Below, piece by piece: positions 7,768 to 16,540 of a stretch of DNA of 64,000 nucleotides (positions are counted from its first letter, which is position 1; every line of letters begins with the position of its first letter). The notes beneath the pieces were generated by a model. It was not told where the DNA came from and did no database searches. It was given only the letters and a program-made list of their open reading frames with translations. The stretch is from the NCBI RefSeq assembly GCF_000828085.3, contig NZ_JXCA02000023.1, positions 287,655 to 351,654 on the forward strand, written 5' to 3'. Source of the DNA: Scytonema tolypothrichoides VB-61278. Lineage in GTDB: Bacteria > Cyanobacteriota > Cyanobacteriia > Cyanobacteriales > Nostocaceae. The translations under genes and the position numbers were made by a program.

Positions 7768-9681
7768 ATGGCAAGAGTTCCAGGAACTCCTGACGAAAAA
7801 TTGGCTTTACTTTCTACCATCGACCAGACAACTCTTCCACATCTAGTCGGTGACATTCTTTATTTTGTCTATAACCATCGTGACATAAAGGTAGTCGATG
7901 GTCCTGGCGATGGAAAGCGCGATGTTCATTCTGTAGAACCTGATGGGACAAGACATATTACCCAGTGCAAATATCATCAAAATGTACAGGCAACAGTGAG
8001 TTCTAGTGAAACTGATGAACTCATTCTTGCTCTCATGAAGTTTGCTTGCAAAACTGGCTTGTTTGTAACCACAGGCAGGATATCACCTCAGGCAAAGCGA
8101 GAATACCTTGATAATTATCCAGGTTTCGAACTCAACTTCTTCGATGGAACATCACTTGTAGATATCGTTTTAGCTAGTCCTGTTCTCTCTACTGTATGGT
8201 TTGATGGCGAGAGCTTAACTCAAGTCGCCAAAAATTTAGTCATTCCATTTGTGCTTAGAACTGTTCAAGAAGATAGACCTATACTTAAAAATTCATTTCA
8301 AGGTTTTTCTACTAACAATGTACTTTTTAAGTTTGATTCAGATTTGGGTGAACCATCAGATTTTGAGCCATATAGACCACCTCTTGAAAGAACAAGAGCA
8401 GAACATGGTAAAAGTTTTATAGAATGTCATGCTGTGACCTGTTCTAATCAAGTTAACACACATGATATACCTGATTATATAGATTTGATTGCTCAAAATG
8501 TTGCTCAATCAATTGATGAATTATATTTACCTATCATTATTAGGTTTGGTATTCCGTCTTTGATAAAATATCAAAACCATGCTAGTAAAGATAACTATGA
8601 CTGTGATGATAAAGTTAAAGTATATAGAGCAAAACCAATTTCTTTTGTAATTGACAAATCACGCACGATTGTAGAAGAGCAGAAATGGGTTGTTATACAA
8701 AATACCAGTGACTGGATATTTCCCAACAATCTCTCTGTAGCAGAAGCAGATTGGGCTGGGTGGTTAAATTGTAAGCATAACACTATATTCATGCAGCAAT
8801 TGCATGGTCCAATCTATTTAGAATCATATTTCACCTTTGAACAGCGTAAACTTCGCCAACAATGGCTAGAAAAATCGTTATTTGCTGTGGGAAGTAGGGA
8901 AGATTGCGAAACTCTAATTTCAAATTTCTCTGAACAATATAAGCCTGATTGGTACTGCTTGTATGGATTAGATGGCTATTTATTAGGATGGTTTAATCCT
9001 ATAGTAAAAATACTGGATGAAGGATATTTGACATTTCAATATAATCCTTCTACAGATACCAATGATTTGATGTTGCCAGAAGATTTACCTATTAATGAGT
9101 TTGAGAAGGTTATACAAAAAGTCAGAACAGAAATTTATGACTCTTCTTTAACAGAGATTGATTTTCAAAAAGCAAATCTTATTTCTGCTGTGGCAGGAAA
9201 AGATTTACTTCCAAATTGTAAAGAATTTGAATTTCGAACTGCTGAGCTTTATCACTGCTATGAGGAAGTGCCGTCCCCTGTTTACTTGAAGAAGAGATTA
9301 TTCTTATTCGTTCGTATGTGGCAAGTGCCAGCATCGCCTTCAGAGGCACGTGAATTTCTTTCAATAAGAACAGTCAGCTTACCAAATGAAGTTGATGTGC
9401 ATTGGGACGCAAGACGTGGACCGAAAACAAAAGAAACCTTCATTTTATGCTCTCTTATCTTTACTTGTCCTCCTAATTTGTCAGCCGATGAGTACTTCTA
9501 CTCCATAGAATTGAAACGAGATGAATATCTTGGCATTTTGGCTCAACACATTAGTTCACTTTGGAGCGAAGCAATTCTTGCTACAGTCCACTTCTGGAAA
9601 ACAGAGATAGGTTTTCAGATTGATGACAATACGTTTGAAGGAAATCCTTGGGTAAAGTTCTTAAATGAGAAAGAGCAGTAA
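7768..9681 (+). CDS. PD-(D/E)XK (Mrr-like) endonuclease domain protein, large novel C-terminus
   Basis: A 637-residue protein. The N-terminal 150 residues look like a restriction-endonuclease-like fold: GPGDGKRDVH with Asp52, then HITQCKYH giving the QxK pair Gln66/Lys68. The segment GLFVTTGRISPQAKREYLDN follows, as in Mrr-type domains, where a similar stretch trails the active site. The remaining ~480 residues show no domain I recognise; they are rich in aromatic and acidic residues and lack membrane segments. The coding sequence is more A+T-rich than the neighbouring housekeeping genes, which suggests transfer. It is followed within 5 bp by a second, degenerate attC-like site. A defence nuclease with a sensor or effector C-terminus is a reasonable inference, but unproven. 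Confidence 0.7.
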   Translation: MARVPGTPDEKLALLSTIDQTTLPHLVGDILYFVYNHRDIKVVDGPGDGKRDVHSVEPDGTRHITQCKYHQNVQATVSSSETDELILALMKFACKTGLFVTTGRISPQAKREYLDNYPGFELNFFDGTSLVDIVLASPVLSTVWFDGESLTQVAKNLVIPFVLRTVQEDRPILKNSFQGFSTNNVLFKFDSDLGEPSDFEPYRPPLERTRAEHGKSFIECHAVTCSNQVNTHDIPDYIDLIAQNVAQSIDELYLPIIIRFGIPSLIKYQNHASKDNYDCDDKVKVYRAKPISFVIDKSRTIVEEQKWVVIQNTSDWIFPNNLSVAEADWAGWLNCKHNTIFMQQLHGPIYLESYFTFEQRKLRQQWLEKSLFAVGSREDCETLISNFSEQYKPDWYCLYGLDGYLLGWFNPIVKILDEGYLTFQYNPSTDTNDLMLPEDLPINEFEKVIQKVRTEIYDSSLTEIDFQKANLISAVAGKDLLPNCKEFEFRTAELYHCYEEVPSPVYLKKRLFLFVRMWQVPASPSEAREFLSIRTVSLPNEVDVHWDARRGPKTKETFILCSLIFTCPPNLSADEYFYSIELKRDEYLGILAQHISSLWSEAILATVHFWKTEIGFQIDDNTFEGNPWVKFLNEKEQ

Positions 9682-9685
9682 AGCA

Positions 9686-9771
9686 GGCTAAGAAAGCGGT
9701 GTCGCCCACGGCAGGGAGATCTTGGCGTTGAGTTCAAGTTCATCTGCCGCCGCTCAACTTCACCGTTAGTG
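9686..9771 (+). repeat. Degenerate attC-like site
   Basis: GGCTAAG at 9686-9692 and GTTAGTG at 9765-9771 form a weak outer pair. CGGTG (9697-9701) can pair with CACCG (9761-9765), and CGGCAG (9709-9714) with CTGCCG (9744-9749). The terminal string CTCAACTTCACCGTTAG has the look of an attC right end. It follows the nuclease-like gene by five bases. Match to consensus is poorer than for the site at 6540-6627. Confidence 0.4.
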
Positions 9772-10064
9772 CGATGCCAATCTTATATACTGCATTAGAA
9801 GAGTGTGTAACGCATTCAAAATTTGCCTATGCCCAAAGGCTGAATTCCTCACTTCAAGTAATGTACCCTTGATTCGTTGAAAAATTCATAAATTTTGGAA
9901 TACAGTTAAGTGTCCAACCAAGAACTACCTAAGTATTTTCCTATCGTGGATTTGTTTAATTAATTCACAGGGATAGGGAACAGGGAACAGGTTAAGAAGT
10001 GTTTTCATGTATCCGGGTGTACGCAGTTCATGATGGCTACTTAAGTGTTATTTGAGAATTTGGT
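9772..10064. other. Intergenic region before the Rieske oxidoreductase gene
   Basis: No gene is seen. It contains a GGGAACAGGGAACAGG short repeat near 9970 and the string ATGGCTACTTAA near 10030, which recurs at about 14415 next to another repeat. The promoter of the downstream gene presumably lies here. Confidence 0.4.
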
Positions 10065-11666
10065 ATGAAACAAGTAGAAGCAGTCGTCGCGAATATTAAC
10101 GACTTAAAAGACGGTGAAATGCAACAGGTGTCTGTCGGCGAGACAAAAGTTTTGCTGAGCCGATTGGATGGAAAGTTTTATGCCGTCGGTGCACACTGCA
10201 GTCATTATAAAGCACCACTGGCAGAAGGGGTGTTGAGTGGGCATTATGTTATTTGCCCTTGGCACAATGCCTGTTTTAATGTGACAAATGGCGACCAAAC
10301 AGAACCTCCTGGCTTGGATTCTTTAGCGTGCTATACGGTACGCATTGAAGGTGAAAAGGTCATTGTCAGCGTACCAGAGAAAACAACAGGGTTGCGATCG
10401 CCCTCAATGGCGCAATTCGACCCCAACGTTGATAAACGCACATTTGTTATTTTAGGAGCGGGGGCGGCTGGTTGTCATGCTGGAGAAGCTTTGCGAGTCG
10501 CTGGATATCAGGGGCGAATTGTCATGATTACTCAGGAAGATAAGCTGCCCTATGATCGCACCAAGCTTAGTAAAGACTACTTAATTGGTGACACACCAAC
10601 AGAGGAAATGTCATTGCGCTCGCCAGATTTCTACAAAGAACACAATATTGAAGTGCTGTTGAATAAGCGAGTTGAGCAGGTACAGACAACAACGAGTGCG
10701 ATCGCCTTAAGTGATGGTGATTCGTTGACTTATGATGCCCTGTTGGTAGCAACAGGAGGAAAGCCAGTAAGGCTCGATATTCCAGGTGCAGACTTGCAGA
10801 ACATTTTCACATTACGTAGTTTTGATGATACCAATCGCACTTTGGCACTCACCGAGCAAAAAAAACAGGTGGTGGTGATTGGTTCGAGTTTTATCGGTAT
10901 GGAAATGGCTGCTGGACTGAGTCAGCGAGGCTCACAGGTAACCGTTGTTTCGCCCGATTCTGTACCTTTTGAGAAAATCTTGGGTGAGCAAATTGGCAAG
11001 CAATTTCAGCAGGTTCATGAGGAGAATGGCGTTTCCTTTGAATTGGGCAGGAAAGCGGTTCGATTTGAAGGTAGTGGCAAGGTAGAAGCCGTAATATTAG
11101 ATAATGGCGATCGCTTAACAGCCGATATAGTCATTCTAGGAATTGGCGTACAGCCTGCAACAGAGTTTCTTGAGGGTGTTAATTTGCATTCCAAAGATAA
11201 GAGTGTTGTTGTTGATGAATACTTGCGTGCGGCTGAGGGCATTTACGCCGCAGGCGATATTGCTCGTTATCCCGACTGGCGTACAGGAGAACCAATTCGC
11301 GTTGAACATTGGCGAGTTGCGGCAGAACAAGGGCGGATTGCAGCTCATAATATGGTAGGAAAAGCAGTCAAATTTAAAGGACTTCCTATTTTTTGGACGA
11401 TGCAATTCCAATTTCCCTTACGCTACGTTGGACATGCTGAAAGTTGGGATGAGATGATTGTAGATGGGGATCTGCAAAAACAGGAATTTATTGCTTTGTA
11501 TGTGAAAAATAATCAAGTGTTGGCAGTTGCAACCAGCAATCGGGATACCGAAACAGCGGCTATCTTTGAACTGATGCGTTCCAACCAAATGCCAACACTT
11601 GATGAATTACGCAGCGGTGCAGTTGATTTTGTTCAGAGACAGCGTCAAGTTAACAGTAAGTCCTAG
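10065..11666 (+). CDS. Rieske-FAD/NAD(P) oxidoreductase (AIFM3/ferredoxin-reductase-like)
   Basis: A 533-residue fusion. Residues 1-105 are a Rieske domain with both iron-sulfur ligand pairs: Cys45-x-His47 (AHCSHYKAPL) and Cys64-xx-His67 (CPWHNACF). From about 125 a pyridine nucleotide-disulfide oxidoreductase begins with the FAD dinucleotide motif VILGAGAAGCHAGEAL. The NAD(P)-binding motif VVVIGSSFIGMEMAAGL is near 270 and the second FAD motif IYAAGDIARYPD near 395. This is the architecture of AIFM3-like or Rieske-type ferredoxin reductases, transferring electrons from NAD(P)H to a ferredoxin or oxygenase partner. It is soluble, with no signal peptide. The convergent P450 gene ends 15 bp away; that P450 could be a redox partner, but this is only inference from position. 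Confidence 0.93.
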   Translation: MKQVEAVVANINDLKDGEMQQVSVGETKVLLSRLDGKFYAVGAHCSHYKAPLAEGVLSGHYVICPWHNACFNVTNGDQTEPPGLDSLACYTVRIEGEKVIVSVPEKTTGLRSPSMAQFDPNVDKRTFVILGAGAAGCHAGEALRVAGYQGRIVMITQEDKLPYDRTKLSKDYLIGDTPTEEMSLRSPDFYKEHNIEVLLNKRVEQVQTTTSAIALSDGDSLTYDALLVATGGKPVRLDIPGADLQNIFTLRSFDDTNRTLALTEQKKQVVVIGSSFIGMEMAAGLSQRGSQVTVVSPDSVPFEKILGEQIGKQFQQVHEENGVSFELGRKAVRFEGSGKVEAVILDNGDRLTADIVILGIGVQPATEFLEGVNLHSKDKSVVVDEYLRAAEGIYAAGDIARYPDWRTGEPIRVEHWRVAAEQGRIAAHNMVGKAVKFKGLPIFWTMQFQFPLRYVGHAESWDEMIVDGDLQKQEFIALYVKNNQVLAVATSNRDTETAAIFELMRSNQMPTLDELRSGAVDFVQRQRQVNSKS

Positions 11667-11681
11667 GCAATCGCGAAACCC

Positions 11682-13235
11682 CTACTTTCTCAACCGAAAG
11701 CGCACCGGCATTCTGTCGGATGGATAAATCAAAAGGTTCTGCTGTAACTGTTCCACAGAGGAACGATCGTTAACTAACTCCCAGTCGAAGTAACGCAACA
11801 ATAATGCCAGCATCACCGTTGCTTCCAGCATTGACAGATGCTCTCCCAAGCAACGATGATAACCTGAACCAAAGTCTATCATTGGAAGTAAACTACTTTC
11901 CTTACTCTTGTCTAACCAACGTTCCGGCAAAAATTCTTCGCTCTGAGGATAGACTTCTGGATCTCGTCCAGCAGCAAGCATTGACCAGAATACTTTCGTA
12001 CCACGAGGAATAAGCTTACCTTCAATAACAATGTCACGTTGGGCTTCCAATGAAGTCGAGCCGGAGGCGACTGAATAAAGGCGCAAAGTCTCCTTGATAA
12101 TAGCGCGAATGTAAGCCAATTCCTTTAAGGTTTGTGTATTAATGCCATCTTGACTTTGCCAAGCTTGGTCAACAATAGCCTGTGCCTGCTGAAAAACCCT
12201 TTGATTTAAGGTCAACTCTGCTACTGCAAAGGATAAAGTATGAGCTGTGGTGTCAGTACCAGCTATTAACAGTTCAATAGTTTCTGCTATGAGTGTTTCT
12301 CGATTGTATTTCGGTTCTTTGGCAGCTATTTTCACTAACATTGATTCTTGGAACAAAGGACTTACCTGTGCTAAGTCGGTCTTGTTTTGTTCTCTCATCT
12401 GTAAAGCTAAGTCTACTCTGGGAGTAATAAACTCCTCTAAATATTGCCTTGCTGCCCAATAATCTCGTGAATTTTTAGTTGGCAAATATTTCATCCATCT
12501 CTTCTCGCCAGTAGCTACCCGTAGGAACCGATAGCCTACAATAGACATTGCCTCGTAAACCTTGAGAACTTCAAGGGGTGGCCCTTCATGACTAGCGCTG
12601 TTTTTATCTACAGGAATCCCCAGTACTAGACAGCAAATCACCCTCATCGTCAGTTCTACAAACAGAGGATCTACCTGAACCTCTTTTGGTGGAGCAGTTT
12701 CTTTAAGTTTCTCGATTACTTGTTCACAAGCTTGGCTAATAATCTCAACATATTTGAACAGATTGCTAGAACTAAATTCGGGGTTCCAAGCCTTGCGTCG
12801 CCACTGCCACTCAGCTCCGTTTTGACCTAAAAGAATCGGCCCACTGATATCGTTCCAAGCTTTGCTTGCTCGTTGGGATCTAACTAGGCTACCGTCTCTC
12901 ATCCCATTGACAATCGTGTCTTCAATAACTTTTGGCTTACTTAATACCAGAACTGGATTGTTAGTCCAGAAGACATACATTGGTCCTAGCTGCTGGCTCC
13001 AATCAAATAATAATTGGAAGTATTTCTTCTGTTTTACTGCTGCTAATACTTGAGGGACATTTCCTAACAGCCAGTGTCTGGGAGGAGAAGGAAGCGAGTG
13101 TAGAGATTTGTAAGTGTTCTTTTGTTTCCACCAGCGTAAGCCTTGTATGACTGCTATGCTAGTAACGCCTAAGACTGTAACTGAATATGGAAATGAGTCA
13201 TAGAAAGCAATCTGAGCAGCAATCTTTTGGAACAT
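11682..13235 (-). CDS. Cytochrome P450, membrane-anchored type
   Basis: A 517-residue protein from the ATG at 13235 (MFQKIAAQIAFYD); the longer frame begins with TTG and adds seven unlike residues. A hydrophobic N-terminal segment (VTVLGVTSIAVIQGL) would anchor it like microsomal P450s, unusual for bacteria. All canonical motifs are intact: I-helix IAGTDTTAHTLS, ExxR as KETLRLY, the PERW meander, and the haem loop DFGSGYHRCLGEHL with the Cys ligand. It is a monooxygenase; the substrate cannot be deduced. Many cyanobacteria carry several P450s and this window holds two. It converges on the Rieske oxidoreductase gene. Confidence 0.93.
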   Translation of the reverse strand: MFQKIAAQIAFYDSFPYSVTVLGVTSIAVIQGLRWWKQKNTYKSLHSLPSPPRHWLLGNVPQVLAAVKQKKYFQLLFDWSQQLGPMYVFWTNNPVLVLSKPKVIEDTIVNGMRDGSLVRSQRASKAWNDISGPILLGQNGAEWQWRRKAWNPEFSSSNLFKYVEIISQACEQVIEKLKETAPPKEVQVDPLFVELTMRVICCLVLGIPVDKNSASHEGPPLEVLKVYEAMSIVGYRFLRVATGEKRWMKYLPTKNSRDYWAARQYLEEFITPRVDLALQMREQNKTDLAQVSPLFQESMLVKIAAKEPKYNRETLIAETIELLIAGTDTTAHTLSFAVAELTLNQRVFQQAQAIVDQAWQSQDGINTQTLKELAYIRAIIKETLRLYSVASGSTSLEAQRDIVIEGKLIPRGTKVFWSMLAAGRDPEVYPQSEEFLPERWLDKSKESSLLPMIDFGSGYHRCLGEHLSMLEATVMLALLLRYFDWELVNDRSSVEQLQQNLLIYPSDRMPVRFRLRK

Positions 13236-13649
13236 GAATCCGCCTTTGTCTAACAAAAACTTCAGATTATCCAGATATTAGCGTATTGTTTCGGTGATTT
13301 GTTGATGCGATTTTCATCCGAAAATCGACGTTTTGAGAACTCATGGTGCTTCAATATCCACTTGCTGAAGAGATGCTCCCTTTGTTCGCGGCACTTTTGG
13401 CTGTTGGTAGTGAGTCACGCTCATTTAATTGTGACGGAACTTTTTGCTGACATAGCTAACCTTAGCAAAAGTAGGACACTCTTCCAGTCTTGCCAACTCA
13501 GATTCAAGAAAATATTGAGATAAAAAGTACTGGTCTTCGTTAAGAAACCTGTGCGAAAATGAGTTTAATTTTTTTTGTTATTTGATGGAATCGCGCTACA
13601 ATCCCCACCTCCTTACAATAATGATTATTCTTACTATTTATTGGTGATT
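13236..13649. other. Intergenic region with no gene seen
   Basis: Lies between two minus-strand genes. Short reading frames here look random, and the sequence turns A+T-rich from about 13540. It presumably holds the P450 promoter. No repeat or hairpin stands out. Confidence 0.4.
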
Positions 13650-14120
13650 TTATTCTTTGGAAGTCCGTAAATGAATCCTACCATTAGAGCGCTTGTCACT
13701 CTGCCCTGAATGAATGAACTTGTTAAAATCCTCTGAATCTAAGCTAATTTTCCAAAAGCCTTCAAGAGGAGGTGACGAAGATGGTTGAGTGTCGCCTACA
13801 AAATTATTGTCAGGAATCAAGCCAATACTGAATGCCCTATTCAGAAAAATGTGCCCGAGTTTTCCAAAACCAGAAATATTGCTTGGGTCAGTTATAACCT
13901 TCTGCGACAACTGTATAGTAGTTTCGTATCCACCATCAAAGTAGATTGTCGCTCGATTCTGTTTGAAGCGTACCTGAACATCGTAAACTCCACCAGTTGC
14001 ACGATAGTAAGCTTTGGCTGCTAGCTTTGTGCCATCAATATTTTTCCCCTGATACTCAACTGCCATAACAGGTGGCGTCAGCAAAAACAGGGTAGGTAAG
14101 ACTAGCCCTAAGACTTTCAT
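13650..14120 (-). CDS. Secreted hypothetical protein
   Basis: A 156-residue protein with a clear Sec signal peptide (MKVLGLVLPTLFLLTPPVMA, cleavage after VMA). The mature part begins VEYQGKNIDG and contains VYDVQVRFKQNRATIYFDGG and ISLDSEDFNKFIHSG, suggesting a small beta-rich periplasmic or extracellular protein. No Cys pairs or lipobox. No family is recognised; similar short secreted proteins are common in Nostocales. It stands alone on the minus strand. Confidence 0.65.
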   Translation of the reverse strand: MKVLGLVLPTLFLLTPPVMAVEYQGKNIDGTKLAAKAYYRATGGVYDVQVRFKQNRATIYFDGGYETTIQLSQKVITDPSNISGFGKLGHIFLNRAFSIGLIPDNNFVGDTQPSSSPPLEGFWKISLDSEDFNKFIHSGQSDKRSNGRIHLRTSKE

Positions 14121-14292
14121 GACTTTGACCGTGCGTAACTATCGAGCTATATCCTTAGCATAACGTTCACGTGAGGCTGAGTGCCATGAGAGGGCGACAT
14201 GTTCTGGGGTTCATAACTGTAACTTAATTTCTACAGGAAAATTTTCCAATTACATTTATTTTTCTTAATCATTCGTCATTCAGCTTTATTAA

Positions 14293-14389
14293 TTACAGCG
14301 TTTTTCATCTATTTGAACCACAATCAATCGTAGGGGCGCAAGGCTTTGCGCCCCTACAATGTGGTCTATTTACCCGAAAATTGCTGTAA
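14293..14389. repeat. MITE-like nested inverted repeat, 97 bp
   Basis: Ends TTACAGC (14293-14299) and GCTGTAA (14383-14389) are exact inversions, and the similarity extends inward (TTACAGCGTTTTTC against TTACAGCAATTTTC). A central hairpin, GTAGGGGCGCAAGG-CTTTGCGCCCCTAC at 14330-14357, is flanked by ACCACA/TGTGGT. No coding capacity; it looks like a non-autonomous transposable element common in this lineage. Confidence 0.65.
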
Positions 14390-14430
14390 GTAGCCATCAT
14401 ATACTCCCGTACATAATGGCTACTTAATGA

Positions 14431-14826
14431 CTATTTCAATTCATACTCAAAGTTATATTCAACCAACTCAATCTCATTTCCATCTGGATCGTTAACATAA
14501 ATTCTGTGCTTTGTTTCAGGCGCTGTCATTGTGTAATATTCAATGTTCTCGGTATCGAGCAATTTTTTCATGGCTTCGCCGTCTTTAATCACAAAACCAG
14601 TATGGTTTATGCCAATGTTTTCGTAGGCTGTATGTACACGCTCTTGGCTATTTTGATCATTGAGAGCCAGATAAAATTGATTATCTCCAAAATGCATCCA
14701 GTTTCTACCTTCAAACACCCCCTCGGCGCGTACATACCAATCAGGAAATAGGATTTGATAAAACTTCTTGGTTGTTTCAATATTTTTGCAAGAAACGTTG
14801 ATATGTTCAAAACGAATAAGATTCAT
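14431..14826 (-). CDS. VOC-family (glyoxalase/dioxygenase fold) protein
   Basis: 131 residues from the ATG at 14826 (MNLIRFEHINVSC), supported by an AGGAG-type ribosome-binding site; the longer frame has an unlike N-terminus. Seen are the paired beta-alpha-beta-beta-beta modules of the vicinal oxygen chelate fold. First-module metal-ligand candidate: His in FEHINVSC; second module: HTGFVIKDGEAM and the distal Glu in DPDGNEIELVEY. FYQILFPDWYVRAEG fits the substrate-side strands. It could be a lactoylglutathione lyase-like, fosfomycin- or bleomycin-resistance-like, or dioxygenase protein; the sequence does not decide. Confidence 0.85.
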   Translation of the reverse strand: MNLIRFEHINVSCKNIETTKKFYQILFPDWYVRAEGVFEGRNWMHFGDNQFYLALNDQNSQERVHTAYENIGINHTGFVIKDGEAMKKLLDTENIEYYTMTAPETKHRIYVNDPDGNEIELVEYNFEYELK

Positions 14827-15227
14827 ATTTTTCTCCTTTGCGCCGAACCCCAGCATGATTCCTTGCGATAAGCGGAGTATCAAACCTCTGGCTTATCGCC
14901 TTTTGGGCAGTTCTGTCTGAAAGCATCGTCGTGTCAGATTGATTGGTAGTCAAATCGCCAAGGCACTGAGAACTGTTGCAAGTCCTGCACCTAAGCTGCC
15001 AACTGCACCGATAACAAGGCTTTACATACTTGGGGTTCTTTAGTTTATCTCTCTACATAAATCATACTCATTATGAGTTTGAGTTGCCACTATTTTGTTT
15101 GCCAAAAAATCCTTGGTGTTTTGTCCACCTGCAATCATTAAAGGAGTGTTGAATGACTGTGTGCTTTTTTAGTACTAATGTATTATTTTAAGATTTAGCT
15201 CAAAGTCAAAAAGCACTACTTCATCAG
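14827..15227. other. Intergenic region with glycine-zipper fragment
   Basis: No gene with a start can be supported. On the minus strand at 14950-15021 a short frame reads SLVIGAVGSLGAGLATVLSA and ends LAI-stop, a glycine-zipper-like hydrophobic stretch preceded immediately by a stop codon. It may be the remains of a small membrane or bacteriocin-like peptide gene. The rest shows nothing. Confidence 0.35.
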
Positions 15228-16283
15228 ATGGATAGGAACTTAGAAAATACTTTACAAGCACAACTCAACCAATCCCTTCACTTCACAGGCTGCATGGGTG
15301 TGAATGTGGCCATTCATGATGAGAAGCATGGAATTTGGTTAGGAAGCAGTGGTTTCTCAGACCTTAAAGCCAAGGAACCTCTTGGTGTCAATCGCTCATT
15401 TTACATTTACAGTATTACCAAAACCTTTGTTTCCGTTTGCTTATTGCGTTTAGCTCAAAATGGGTTGTTAAATTTAGATGATCCAGTAATCAAATGGTTA
15501 CCTCATATGCCATTTGAGGATACTGTCACCTTGCGTCGGTTACTAAATCACACAAGTGGAGTACCGAGTTACACGAACCTTGAAGATTATTTACCTGCTG
15601 TTTGTGAGAATCCTTCCGTTCCTTGGACACATGAGAAAGTTGCTGAATTAACCTGTACAGGAAAACTCGATTTTGAACCAGGAAAAGGATGGAGTTATTC
15701 AAATACAGGTTATATGTTGCTGTATGAGGTGATTGAAGTTGCTACCAGTAAGAGTTTTGCCCAAGCGTTAGAAGACAACGTGTTTTCAGTATTAGATTTA
15801 CAAAATACCTACGTTGCTCATGATGTTGACACAAAAGGCGTTCTAACACCTGGTTATTGCCGATACTTAAATTCAGAACGAATCATGGAGAATGTCATTC
15901 CTCGTTATCATCCAAATTGGTGTGCAACAGGACTCATTGCTTCTACGCCTGAAGAAGTTGTGAAATTTTTTGACGGTCTTTTCTCAGGTAAACTATTGGC
16001 TTCCAAACAATTAGAGCAAATGCTCACTCTTGTACCCACTGGTACTCGCGAGCCTTGGTATAAAAAACCTTGTTATGGTTTAGGAATTATGGCAGATCCT
16101 GAATCTAAGTATGGTGAGAAGTATGGTCATGGTGGAGATGGTCCTGGCTATAATTTGTGGGCTATGCATATACCCAATTTTCACGGACGCAAACTGACGT
16201 TAGCTGTTATTTGTAATACTTCTGTTAGTGAGCATCCCTATGGAATGGTTAATGATTTATTGCGTGTTCTTGAAGCTGTATAG
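15228..16283 (+). CDS. Serine hydrolase, class C beta-lactamase / esterase family
   Basis: A 351-residue protein without an obvious signal peptide. The SxxK nucleophile motif is SITK at residues 62-65, the YxN motif is YSN in GWSYSNTGYM, and the third motif is HGG in GHGGDGPGYNLW, near residue 305. NHTSGVPSYTN is the usual conserved loop of the family. This fold covers D-alanyl-D-alanine carboxypeptidases, class C beta-lactamases and small-ester hydrolases. The HGG in place of KTG is common in esterase-type members. Probably cytoplasmic; substrate unknown. The gene is followed by a hairpin at 16288-16313. Confidence 0.88.
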   Translation: MDRNLENTLQAQLNQSLHFTGCMGVNVAIHDEKHGIWLGSSGFSDLKAKEPLGVNRSFYIYSITKTFVSVCLLRLAQNGLLNLDDPVIKWLPHMPFEDTVTLRRLLNHTSGVPSYTNLEDYLPAVCENPSVPWTHEKVAELTCTGKLDFEPGKGWSYSNTGYMLLYEVIEVATSKSFAQALEDNVFSVLDLQNTYVAHDVDTKGVLTPGYCRYLNSERIMENVIPRYHPNWCATGLIASTPEEVVKFFDGLFSGKLLASKQLEQMLTLVPTGTREPWYKKPCYGLGIMADPESKYGEKYGHGGDGPGYNLWAMHIPNFHGRKLTLAVICNTSVSEHPYGMVNDLLRVLEAV

Positions 16284-16287
16284 CAAA

Positions 16288-16313
16288 AGAGTGGAGGATA
16301 TTCCTTCCACTCT
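16288..16313 (+). terminator. Hairpin after the serine hydrolase gene
   Basis: AGAGTGGAGGA at the left pairs with TCCTTCCACTCT at the right around a tiny loop, five bases after the stop codon. There is no T-run after it, so it may act in mRNA 3'-end stability or as a weak terminator. Confidence 0.4.
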
Positions 16314-16540
16314 ACCTGCGGTAAGCTTTTGGATATCGGCGATCCCATTGAGCAGAGTGCCGAATATGTGATAATGCCACAGCAGCGGTGGTCATTAATT
16401 TTGCAAAAAAAATCGCTGCCGGAAAATGTCAGCGATTCAATAAAAATGTATCTTTGGATAGATGACAAACTCTTATCGTGCTATTTAGCCAGAGGATTGT
16501 TTAACAATTCCCCTCGGCACCATACAATGTGGCAGCATGA

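Noticed and set aside
13299-13523. 74-codon plus-strand frame
   Set aside because: Cys/Phe/Leu-rich random peptide with no start context.
14950-15021. Glycine-zipper peptide SLVIGAVGSLGAGLATVLSA on the minus strand
   Set aside because: Preceded directly by a stop, no start codon, only 23 codons; noted in the intergenic entry but not called a gene.
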